A stretch of 64,000 nucleotides of DNA from Sphingobacterium bambusae (GTDB lineage: Bacteria > Bacteroidota > Bacteroidia > Sphingobacteriales > Sphingobacteriaceae): the NCBI RefSeq assembly GCF_033955345.1, contig NZ_CP138332.1:4340001-4404000 (forward strand), given 5' to 3'. The notes below the pieces were generated by a model. That model was not told the DNA's origin and did not search any database. It saw only the letters and a list, made by a program, of their open reading frames with translations. This document shows, piece after piece, positions 1-7,490 of the stretch (its first letter is position 1; each line of letters opens with the position of its first letter). A program made the translations under genes and the position numbers.

Positions 1-1
1 G

Positions 2-688
2 ATTGATGATGAGCCTTTTGCGCTGAACATCCTTGAGGACGACCTGCTAGCTTTCCCGGATGTCGAGGTGCTGGCCAAGTTCAGTAGCCCCATCGATGTT
101 CCTCAATTTTTGGAAACACAGGCTGTCGATCTTATTTTTTCGGATATACAGATGCCGGAGCTGCTGGGCACACGCTTCATTCGTGATCTTAGAAATGCAC
201 CATTGGTGATCTTCACAACGGCCTACCATGAGTATGCTGTGGAAGGTTTCGAGCTCAATGCTGTAGATTACCTACTAAAGCCCATTCGCAAAGAGCGTTT
301 GGCTACTGCGCTAAAAAAGGTAGTTGATCAATTGCGGCTTCGTAAAGTACAGCGCAGCGAAGAGCAGGCCAACTATATTGTGGTTAATGTAGAATATCAA
401 AAGATAAAACTGCTGTTCGAAGAGATTATCTATATCGAAGGATGGAAAGACTATGTGAAGATCCATTTGCTCAATCGGGCTCGGCCTTTGTTGACGCGGA
501 GCAACCTCGGTGGGATGGAGAAGAAGCTCCCTGAAAATCGTTTCGTGCGTATACACAATTCTTTTATCGTCAATAGTGCCCAGATCAAAAAAATACAACC
601 GGGCAAACTGCTTATCGATGCGGGGACACTTCCCGTAGGTAAAAAATACCTTGATAAGCTACTCGCTATCATGTCGGGCAATAGCTAG
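2..688 (+). CDS. LytTR-type response regulator (5' end cut by window)
   Basis: The reading frame is open from base 2, so the gene starts before the window. The first visible residues include the acidic pair IDDE of a receiver domain. The phosphoacceptor lies in IFSDIQMP and the conserved lysine in LLKPIRKE. The C-terminal ~100 residues match a LytTR DNA-binding domain (IYIEGWKDYVKIH, then FVRIHNSFIVN). Such AlgR/AgrA-like regulators usually pair with a LytS/YehU-type histidine kinase, which would lie upstream. The outer-membrane receptor gene follows on the same strand 158 bases later. Family assignment is firm; the target is unknown. Confidence 0.93.
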   Translation: MDDEPFALNILEDDLLAFPDVEVLAKFSSPIDVPQFLETQAVDLIFSDIQMPELLGTRFIRDLRNAPLVIFTTAYHEYAVEGFELNAVDYLLKPIRKERLATALKKVVDQLRLRKVQRSEEQANYIVVNVEYQKIKLLFEEIIYIEGWKDYVKIHLLNRARPLLTRSNLGGMEKKLPENRFVRIHNSFIVNSAQIKKIQPGKLLIDAGTLPVGKKYLDKLLAIMSGNS

Positions 689-846
689 GCCGCAATGGTA
701 TCTTGTCGTTTGGCTGCGATTGGTCTACACTTCATGCGTATCGGTATACAGTTTTTTGCTATTTAACAGATCTCTTTTCATTTTTACACTGTTTCTTGAA
801 TTGCTATGTTTTGGCTTTTCGGGATATATGTATGAAAGAAGAGCAT

Positions 847-3441
847 ATGAAAAAAATAGTATCAAGCTTATTGTTTATGGTTATGACGGTATGGGCCTAT
901 GCCCAAATGCCGGGCGCTAATCGTGGCATGGCCAACATGATGCCCGAGGGCAAACTTTCGGGACGTATAGTCGATGAACAGGGAAAACCTGTTACACAGG
1001 CTACTGTTATCCTTTTAAAAACGACAGTTGATAGTGCCAGCGCTACCGAAAAAGAACTGCTGTTGCAGAGCGTAAGCTCTAGCGCTAGCGGCTCGTTTAG
1101 TTTCACATCGGTTCCCTTGCGCGACAAGCTGACCTTAAAAATCAGCGCTATCGGATATGCCGCATTAGATATGCCTATTGTTTACGAAATGCCCAAACCC
1201 GATAGCACAGCGCAGCCGGGCAAGGCTCCCGACCCCGCCATGCTAGCCAAGTTAAATGCCGCACTCAACAAAGATCTAGGCACCTTATCCTTGCTTGCGG
1301 ATGCCACACAGTTGGATGAGGTGACCGTTACGGCGCGCAAAGCACTGTTGGAGATCGACATCGATAAGAAGGTGTTCAACGTAGAGAAGAATATTGTGTC
1401 TGCTGGCGGAACAGCGATTGATGTGATGCGTAATATGCCGTCAGTACAGGTGGATATTGATGGTAATGTCAAGTTGCGCAATGCTGCGCCTACAATTTTC
1501 GTCGATGGGCGTCCCACTACGCTATCTTTGGATCAAATTCCTGCAGATGTCATTGAGAAGGTCGAGATCATCACCAATCCTTCCGCAAAGTATGATGCAT
1601 CGGGCAGTATGGCTGGTATCCTAAATATCATTTTGAAGAAAAATAAAAAGACAGGTTACAACGGGACAGTCAACCTCGGAGCGGATAGATTTGGCGGTAG
1701 CAATCTAATGGCCAGCCTCAATGCTCGGCAGAACAAGGTGAACCTTTCATTGACGGCCATGAACATGCGTATGCGCAATAACACGGAAGGGAATAGCGAG
1801 CGCGCAAGCACAATCAACGGCATCGATGCGCTCACCACGCAAGATATTGATAGTAAAACCAAAGGTATGATGACCTTCGGTCGTCTGGGGATCGACTACG
1901 ATCTTTCCGAGCGCACAACACTTTCCTTGGCCGGAATTATGGCTGGCGGACGTTTCAAGCCCGAAGAGCAAACCCATATCGTGAACAGCTCGCAGGGAAC
2001 AACATCGGTCAGTGATCGTTTGGCAAATACCGAGCGAAGCTTTAAACCGCGGGGCTTACAGGCCGGGTTGGTGCAAAAATTTGCAACGGAAGGAGAAGAG
2101 CTCACAGCGGACTTCAATTATTTCGGCGGGAAAAATGAAATGGATGGTTTGTACACGACCAACTACCTCAATGCAAATAGTCAAGTAGGAGGCACACAGG
2201 TGCAGCAAAACATTGGCTCCGGCGATAATATGTTTATGACAATACAGATGGATTACGTCAAGCCGTTTAAAAACGGGATGAAGCTCGAGACTGGTCTGCG
2301 TGCACAACTTAACGAGATTTCCAACATCAATGAAAACCGGTTGAAGGCTGTTGGTGAGAGCGATTTTAGGGATATCTCTTCGGCCTCGTCCAACTATGAG
2401 AGCAACAACAGCGTTTATGCGGCCTATGCCTCGCTAGCTGGTGATTTGCCTAAGCTCTTTTCCTACAAGGTGGGACTGCGGGCAGAGAGCTCTACCTACG
2501 ATGGCAAGTTGCTCAATACAGGCGAAACATTCAGCAATCGGTATCCGTTAAACTTATTCCCATCGTTGTTCTTGAGCCGCAAATTATCGGATAAAGATCA
2601 GGTGCAGATCAGCGCTACGCGCCGTGTCAATCGTCCCAATTTTTTCCAGTTGATTCCTTTCGTGGATTATACGGATAGTTTGAACATTACCCGTGGTAAT
2701 GCCGATTTGGTTCCAGAGTTTACCACCTCAGGTGAACTAAGCTATAGCCGTACTGGCAATAAGGGAACGTTCTTGGCTTCCGTGTATTACAAATACACAG
2801 ATAACTTGATCACGCGCTACCTGTCGCAGGAAACAAATCCAATCACGGGCAACCTGGATTTTATCAATACCTACATCAATGCTAGTTCCAGCCAAAACTA
2901 TGGTGCGGAATTCACGTACACCACCAACCTGAAAAAATGGTGGGATCTTACGGCAGATCTTAACTTCTACAATTCGCGTATTGATATTGATGAGGAGAAT
3001 AGCCAAGACCCTATGTGGACGGTGTTTGGTAAGTTGAATAATAACTTTACGCTACAGAAACACTGGTCGGTACAGTTGGCTTTTGAATATCAAGGAAAAA
3101 CAAATATGCCTGTTACCCAACAGCAAAACTTTGGCCCGCCGTCGCAGGCACAGAGCTCTTCGCAAGGGTATATTAAACCTTTTTATGGTCTTGATTTAGC
3201 CATCAAAAAGAGCTTCTTGAAAAATGAGATGGCGGCAGTTACCCTCTCGGTTAGTGATATTCTGCGCACACGAGGAAATACGATCGTTTCCTACGGTGAG
3301 GGTTTTTCGCAAACGTATTACCGCCTTTCTAATCCACAGATCGTTAAACTTAATCTCTCGTTCCGTTTCGGAAAAATGGATATGAACATGTTCAAGCGTA
3401 ACAAAACGCAAGATTCTATGGAAGGTATGCAAATGCAATAG
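847..3441 (+). CDS. Outer-membrane beta-barrel receptor with carboxypeptidase-like N-terminal domain
   Basis: The frame opens further upstream, but ATG 847 gives a proper signal peptide (MKKIVSSLLFMVMTVWAYAQ), so I chose it; ATG 832 is also possible. After the signal peptide comes a carboxypeptidase-regulatory-like domain (GKLSGRIVDEQGKPV), then a TonB-plug-like segment (NMPSVQVDIDGNVKLRN, IEKVEIITNPSAKYD) and a long barrel rich in aromatic strand ends. This matches the OMP_b-brl_3 / TonB-dependent receptor group of Bacteroidota at its usual length (~865 residues). The protein should sit in the outer membrane; the ligand is unknown. The upstream LytTR regulator may control it. A strong terminator follows. 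Confidence 0.9.
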   Translation: MKKIVSSLLFMVMTVWAYAQMPGANRGMANMMPEGKLSGRIVDEQGKPVTQATVILLKTTVDSASATEKELLLQSVSSSASGSFSFTSVPLRDKLTLKISAIGYAALDMPIVYEMPKPDSTAQPGKAPDPAMLAKLNAALNKDLGTLSLLADATQLDEVTVTARKALLEIDIDKKVFNVEKNIVSAGGTAIDVMRNMPSVQVDIDGNVKLRNAAPTIFVDGRPTTLSLDQIPADVIEKVEIITNPSAKYDASGSMAGILNIILKKNKKTGYNGTVNLGADRFGGSNLMASLNARQNKVNLSLTAMNMRMRNNTEGNSERASTINGIDALTTQDIDSKTKGMMTFGRLGIDYDLSERTTLSLAGIMAGGRFKPEEQTHIVNSSQGTTSVSDRLANTERSFKPRGLQAGLVQKFATEGEELTADFNYFGGKNEMDGLYTTNYLNANSQVGGTQVQQNIGSGDNMFMTIQMDYVKPFKNGMKLETGLRAQLNEISNINENRLKAVGESDFRDISSASSNYESNNSVYAAYASLAGDLPKLFSYKVGLRAESSTYDGKLLNTGETFSNRYPLNLFPSLFLSRKLSDKDQVQISATRRVNRPNFFQLIPFVDYTDSLNITRGNADLVPEFTTSGELSYSRTGNKGTFLASVYYKYTDNLITRYLSQETNPITGNLDFINTYINASSSQNYGAEFTYTTNLKKWWDLTADLNFYNSRIDIDEENSQDPMWTVFGKLNNNFTLQKHWSVQLAFEYQGKTNMPVTQQQNFGPPSQAQSSSQGYIKPFYGLDLAIKKSFLKNEMAAVTLSVSDILRTRGNTIVSYGEGFSQTYYRLSNPQIVKLNLSFRFGKMDMNMFKRNKTQDSMEGMQMQ

Positions 3442-3513
3442 TATACGCGTTTACGATAGCGTGTAAAGATGCTTCTTAAAAAATAAAGGTCGAATTTTTT
3501 AAGATATAGCTAG

Positions 3514-3546
3514 AAACAGCCTGGGATTGTTCCCGGGCTGTTTTTG
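3514..3546 (+). terminator. Intrinsic terminator after the beta-barrel receptor
   Basis: An 11-bp stem (AACAGCCTGGG with CCCGGGCTGTT, one G-T pair) with a six-base loop is followed by a run of T. It lies between the receptor gene and the convergent zinc-ribbon gene and could serve both. Confidence 0.85.
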
Positions 3547-3564
3547 TAAAACATATCCTATCGG

Positions 3565-4182
3565 CTATTCACGGTCTATGCCAACAATTTGTCTTTTGGC
3601 TTTCATCGTCGCAATGTCGGCACGCGCAATTATCACCTGCTCCGAGTAGCTGTTATGATGCTGCTGTTTTAGTTTGCGCAGGCCGTTGCGTCCCTCTGCT
3701 TCGTAATCGTTTATAGCGAAGACAATCGAATCGGTACCTACTTTGGCTATTCGATATAAGGTGTAGTAGGACTTCCCATTGGCTTCGTGCTTTATCTCAT
3801 ATACATCGCCCACGGCTGGCGTCTCCAGGTAATCGTCGGTATTCATCGATGATGATATGCCTGCTGCCACCGCGGATCCCACAAAGAGTAGCAAGATGAT
3901 CAAGCCCGCAAAATAGCCGGGTGAAGTTTTTGGTAGCCCCTCTTGATGAATCTGGTTCATCGTCTGTGGATCGATTGACCTTTGCTCTCGTACCTGCCGA
4001 CAGTGATTGCAAACCGTCATGATACGACTTTTATATGGAAAAACAGGAATCCAAAAAATATGGAAATAGCTGATTTGTTTGTACCCGAAAATAGCATTGG
4101 CGGTTCCGCAGTAGGCACAGTCTCCTACAGCTTGGCCTGCCTTGTTATGCAATACTTTGCTTCTTGTTCCGAAAATAATCAT
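3565..4182 (-). CDS. Zinc-ribbon membrane protein
   Basis: The 205-residue protein starts with MIIFGTRSKVL and has two cysteine pairs, CAYC near residue 22 and CNHC near residue 58, as in the zinc_ribbon_15 family. A hydrophobic helix (YFAGLIILLLFVGSAVAAG) follows near residues 89-108. The C-terminal ~90 residues look like a soluble domain facing one side of the membrane. Family members often begin with the same FGTR motif. The function is unknown. It is convergent with the receptor gene and stands alone. Confidence 0.75.
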   Translation of the reverse strand: MIIFGTRSKVLHNKAGQAVGDCAYCGTANAIFGYKQISYFHIFWIPVFPYKSRIMTVCNHCRQVREQRSIDPQTMNQIHQEGLPKTSPGYFAGLIILLLFVGSAVAAGISSSMNTDDYLETPAVGDVYEIKHEANGKSYYTLYRIAKVGTDSIVFAINDYEAEGRNGLRKLKQQHHNSYSEQVIIARADIATMKAKRQIVGIDRE

Positions 4183-4286
4183 CTGATGCGTGTTAAGTGT
4201 TTTTGGATCATGGGTTTGCTAATCTTTACATACATCAACTTTAAATCTATCCTAATTGTTTTAAATGTTGTGTGATTGTTTTGTGT

Positions 4287-4356
4287 AAAAAAAATCCTGA
4301 AGCGGGGAGCTTCAGGATTTTTACTAACTAACCAATTATTAACCTAAATTATGAAT
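4287..4356. repeat. Hairpin repeat T, copy 1 (bidirectional terminator-like)
   Basis: The stem AATCCTGAAGC / GCTTCAGGATT with loop GGGGA is flanked by A on one side and T on the other. A conserved tail of about 35 bases follows (CTAACTAACC, ATTATTAACC, TAAATTATGAAT). The same ~70-bp unit recurs at 12794 and 13721. Here it lies downstream of the minus-strand Nudix gene and could terminate it. The ATG in the tail opens unrelated short frames in each copy, so it is not coding. Confidence 0.8.
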
Positions 4357-4438
4357 ACTAATATCTTCGCAAAAGCTATGCCAAAATTATGCTTGTATAT
4401 TGCTTCTTTTCAATTTTAGTCTTTTGCTCTTCATTCCA

Positions 4439-4837
4439 TTACGAGATGCCCTCCGCGCATAGTTGCATAAACTGTGCTACAATGGGCTTATCCGCCTCTG
4501 CCCAGTCAAAATCGTTTAGCGTTTGCCATGGAACCCAAATGGCTTGCGCGTGTTCGGCCAGTCGGATTGATCCGCCCTGTGCCCTGCATAAGAAAGGGTA
4601 TAGCTTAATCTCAAATGTCGGATAGGTATGTGTTACCGAGGATAGTTCTTTTCCTACGGTAATTTCAAGGCCGAGCTCTTCCTGAATTTCTCGTATTAGA
4701 CATTCTTCTTTACTCTCTCCGTCTTCGACCTTTCCGCCTGGAAATTCCCATGTCAGTGGTAGTGCCATGGCAACCGAACGTTGGCATACTAGCACGTGAT
4801 CGGCTTCTTGAATTATAGCACAGGTTACGTGTATCAT
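4439..4837 (-). CDS. Nudix hydrolase, MutT-like
   Basis: The 132-residue protein carries a complete Nudix box at about residues 35-57: G, five residues, E, seven residues, REIQEELGL. The size and the N-terminal strand (IHVTCAIIQEADHVLVCQR) fit MutT-type (d)NTP diphosphatases, which clean oxidised nucleotides such as 8-oxo-dGTP from the pool; other Nudix substrates cannot be excluded. The gene is monocistronic, with hairpin repeat T downstream. The start ATG at 4837 gives the full N-terminal strand. Confidence 0.88.
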   Translation of the reverse strand: MIHVTCAIIQEADHVLVCQRSVAMALPLTWEFPGGKVEDGESKEECLIREIQEELGLEITVGKELSSVTHTYPTFEIKLYPFLCRAQGGSIRLAEHAQAIWVPWQTLNDFDWAEADKPIVAQFMQLCAEGIS

Positions 4838-5151
4838 CTAGTAAAGATAGTTTTTTTTTAGCGGAGGATGTGGTGACAAAGTGACGAGGTGATCATAGTG
4901 ACAGAATAAAAAATTGATAATACAGTGATAATAGTGTTACAATATATTTTTTTTAGTTTAGGCTTGATACTGAGTGTAGTAAGTGTTTTAATTTCTGTCG
5001 TTTACAGTTGCTAGCTTTTTTTTGAAGTTATTATACTGTTATGCATCCATTTTCCTATAAACTTGGACGGGTATTTGATTATCCCGCTACAGATGCTAGA
5101 AGCAGATGACGAGGGCCTTGCTGTGTAGCATAATTAATAAAGTAGAAACTA
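4838..5151. other. Gene-free spacer with octamer-repeat fragment
   Basis: This spacer holds a short run of the GTGACAAAG/GTGACGAG-type octamer repeat near 4871-4905, the same type found beside repeat families A and B, followed by AT-rich sequence. It separates two divergent genes and must carry their promoters, but I could not point to a clear TAnnTTTG box. Confidence 0.5.
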
Positions 5152-5541
5152 ATGATTCAAAATAAAGTATTTATCTGTGATGACGATGTCAGCATAGCAA
5201 AAACCTTAGAGTTAATTTTTAAGATGAACGATGTGGATAGTATTATCGAGACAGATAGTACTAAGGCTTTTGCGCAAATAATGGCGTTAAAGCCTGCCAT
5301 TGTGGTTGTCGATCTGCATATGCCGGTACTTTCTGGGAAAGAGTTGATCCGTCTTATCCGCAGTACGCCGCAGCTCAAAAAAACGTTTATCCTCTGTATT
5401 TCCGCGAGTGATGATGGTCGTGATGTGGCGCTAGAGGCTGGAGCTAATATGATTTTGCCCAAGCCTTTTGATATGGACGATATCATTGCAATTGTCGGAA
5501 AGATCTTGACGGCCAAATTCCCTAAAGATGCCGTTGCATAG
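5152..5541 (+). CDS. Stand-alone receiver-domain protein (CheY-like)
   Basis: The 129 residues form a single receiver domain. Acidic residues D10-D12, phosphoacceptor D54 (VVVDLHMP) and K104 (LPKPFD) are all present, so it should be phosphorylatable. There is no output domain, so it probably acts by protein contact or as a phosphate shuttle. It is convergent with the regulator at 5603-6922, whose own receiver domain is degenerate. No kinase is adjacent. Family certain; partner unknown. Confidence 0.9.
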   Translation: MIQNKVFICDDDVSIAKTLELIFKMNDVDSIIETDSTKAFAQIMALKPAIVVVDLHMPVLSGKELIRLIRSTPQLKKTFILCISASDDGRDVALEAGANMILPKPFDMDDIIAIVGKILTAKFPKDAVA

Positions 5542-5559
5542 CCATTCAATAAAAAGTGC

Positions 5560-5604
5560 AAAAAAGCGGTCTATTGCTCCAGTAACAATAGACCGCTTTT
5601 TTTT
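5560..5604. terminator. Bidirectional intrinsic terminator
   Basis: A near-perfect long stem (AAAAAAGCGGTCTATTG with its complement) has A on one side and at least seven T on the other. It lies exactly between the convergent receiver gene and the AraC-type regulator. Confidence 0.9.
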
Positions 5605-6922
5605 ATGCTACATCGTGTCGCTTCTCGATTCCCAAGCTATATATACTTGGCGGCGTTCCAAAATGCTTATGGAAGTCTCTGGAAAAATTAGACTGCCCGC
5701 TATAGCCAACCATATTTGCCACTTGCGTAATATTGTATCGTTGCTGCGCAAGGAGCTCGGCTGCTTTGTTTAGCTTCGTGATATGGATCAGCTCATTTGG
5801 TGTCATATCCGAGTATTTTTTGACTTTGCGAAAAAGGGTTGGTCGGCTCATGTTCATTTGTTTGGCCAGCTCGTCTATGCTAAGCTCATTGTCCGATATG
5901 TGGGTATATAGTACAAGCTGCAGGCGCTTCATAAAATCACTATGACTGGTTTGCTGCGGTATGTTTTTGGGATAGGAACGCAGCGTGTTAGATACATAAT
6001 TCTGCATGATCCTTCTGTTCGCAAGTAAATTATCGATTTGTGCCGCTAGTAAGTTAGAAGAAAAAGGTTTTTCCACGTAAGCATCTGCACCACTTAGCAG
6101 TCCCTGCATTTTGTTTGCCGTGGCATGCTGTTCCACAAGAAATACCACGGGGATATGGCTGTGAAAAGCTTTTGCTTTCATGTGTCTACACAGGCTCATA
6201 CCATCCATCAGTGGCAGGGCAATTTCTGTGATGACGAGGTGGATCTCTTGCCTTGTCAATAAATCGAGAGCCTCCTTGCCATGTTGTGCATGCTGTATCC
6301 TGTAGTCCGCTTTTAGAATTTTAATTAACGCTGCCCGTATTTCCATGTCGTTTGCTACCAAGAGTAGCACTGGTTTGTCATGCTCCTTTTTGTTTTCATC
6401 GTTTTTAAACCAATTGCTGTCATGTCGGTCTTCTAACATAGTTTTCCCGCTGCCTTCGGCTACGATAGGGATAACGATGGTTAGACATTGTATATCCTCT
6501 TCCTCGCTCGCTATAGCTTGGTAGTTTTGGTAACGATGGGGAATAGACCAGCCGCTCGTGTCCTGCGTCGAAGGACTATACGCTTGTTGTTCATCGCTAT
6601 CGCTCTGTTGCGCAAATTTCTTCGTAATAGATGGTGGCCACTTGCTTTTTCCGTCGGTCCTTACGGCAATGTGAAAGTGCCAATCGTCACTACGGAAGGG
6701 AAGTAGCTCCACTACAACCTGACTCTCGGCCTGTTCTAGCGCTTGCTGTATAAGCTCGGTAAAAACCGCTCGAAAGGTATCGCTGTTAATGACGGTTGTG
6801 AGGTTAATTCGGGGAAGGGTGAGTGTGTAATCGATGCGTTTAACTTGCGCAAGTTTGCGCTGTTCGTAAAATGTCTCGGACAACAATAGGTTGACATCCG
6901 TCTTGACGTGAAATAAGCTCAT
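5603..6922 (-). CDS. AraC-type regulator with degenerate ATPase-like and pseudo-receiver domains
   Basis: The order of domains is: residues ~1-155, resembling a worn histidine-kinase ATPase domain (FTELIQQALEQA where the N box would be); ~183-305, receiver fold; ~330-435, AraC HTH (ELSIDELAKQMNMSRPTLFRKV). This is the C-terminal half of a hybrid two-component system without sensor, membrane segment or HisKA domain. In the receiver, the phosphoacceptor position is Glu (E233, ITEIALPLMDG), the acidic pair is reduced to ND, and the Thr site is Val; only K285 remains. It is therefore probably phosphorylation-independent. It is divergent from the SusC/SusD operon and is the likely regulator of it. 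The start follows an AT-rich leader at 6922. Confidence 0.82.
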   Translation of the reverse strand: MSLFHVKTDVNLLLSETFYEQRKLAQVKRIDYTLTLPRINLTTVINSDTFRAVFTELIQQALEQAESQVVVELLPFRSDDWHFHIAVRTDGKSKWPPSITKKFAQQSDSDEQQAYSPSTQDTSGWSIPHRYQNYQAIASEEEDIQCLTIVIPIVAEGSGKTMLEDRHDSNWFKNDENKKEHDKPVLLLVANDMEIRAALIKILKADYRIQHAQHGKEALDLLTRQEIHLVITEIALPLMDGMSLCRHMKAKAFHSHIPVVFLVEQHATANKMQGLLSGADAYVEKPFSSNLLAAQIDNLLANRRIMQNYVSNTLRSYPKNIPQQTSHSDFMKRLQLVLYTHISDNELSIDELAKQMNMSRPTLFRKVKKYSDMTPNELIHITKLNKAAELLAQQRYNITQVANMVGYSGQSNFSRDFHKHFGTPPSIYSLGIEKRHDVA

Positions 6923-7241
6923 AATAATTTTTGTTTATCCTGTTTAGTTTATAGTTAGCCGATTTATATTATAGTGCATCTCGTTCCTCACTCGGAGATA
7001 CCTATCATAAATGGGTTAGCATGGTATGATTGTCTATGTCTGAGGTCGTGAATACGACCTGCTTCAAACAATGTTATCACACGCAAGTACGCAGCAGCTA
7101 TTACTGTGCCAAACGGTGCTATTATTGTCTTTTCGTGCGTTATTATGCGTGTTATCCTAGCCTGCGGTGCAATAGAGGGCATTTTGTTGCAAAGCATTTC
7201 TTCCGAAATTGAAAGAGGCTGTTTGCAAGAAGGTATCTTTT

Positions 7242-7277
7242 TTGATACGCTGTGATATAAAATTGATACGCTGTGAT
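7242..7277. promoter_or_regulatory. Direct-repeat operator upstream of susCD
   Basis: The 15-base word TTGATACGCTGTGAT occurs twice, at 7242-7256 and 7263-7277, a 21-base period or two helical turns. This is the arrangement AraC-family proteins bind. It lies ~215 bases before the SusC start and ~320 bases before the divergent AraC-type regulator. The rest of the 568-base spacer (6923-7490) holds no supported gene. Confidence 0.6.
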
Positions 7278-7490
7278 TACTGTTCAACGGGAGTTTTGCA
7301 GAATTTTATATAACGTATTGCAACCAAATATAAACGTATGTCTAATCAACAACATGACAGTCCAAAAATGCAGTGTCCTATGCGCAAAGCCGAGGCTTCG
7401 CAGCGACTTGTTTTTTATTCGTCATCTGCTAGGCATGCTTCCTTTGGCAATAGATTTACATCCATCAAAATCATCAATTTTAAAACTAGT

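Noticed and set aside
4350..4418. Short peptide starting at the ATG in the tail of repeat T
   Set aside because: The three repeat copies give unrelated peptides of 5 to 22 residues after the shared ATGAAT, so the reading frame is not conserved.
6988..7287. 99-codon minus-strand frame and a 60-codon plus-strand frame in the susC upstream region
   Set aside because: Unlike protein in composition, overlapping each other and the direct-repeat operator; no start signals.
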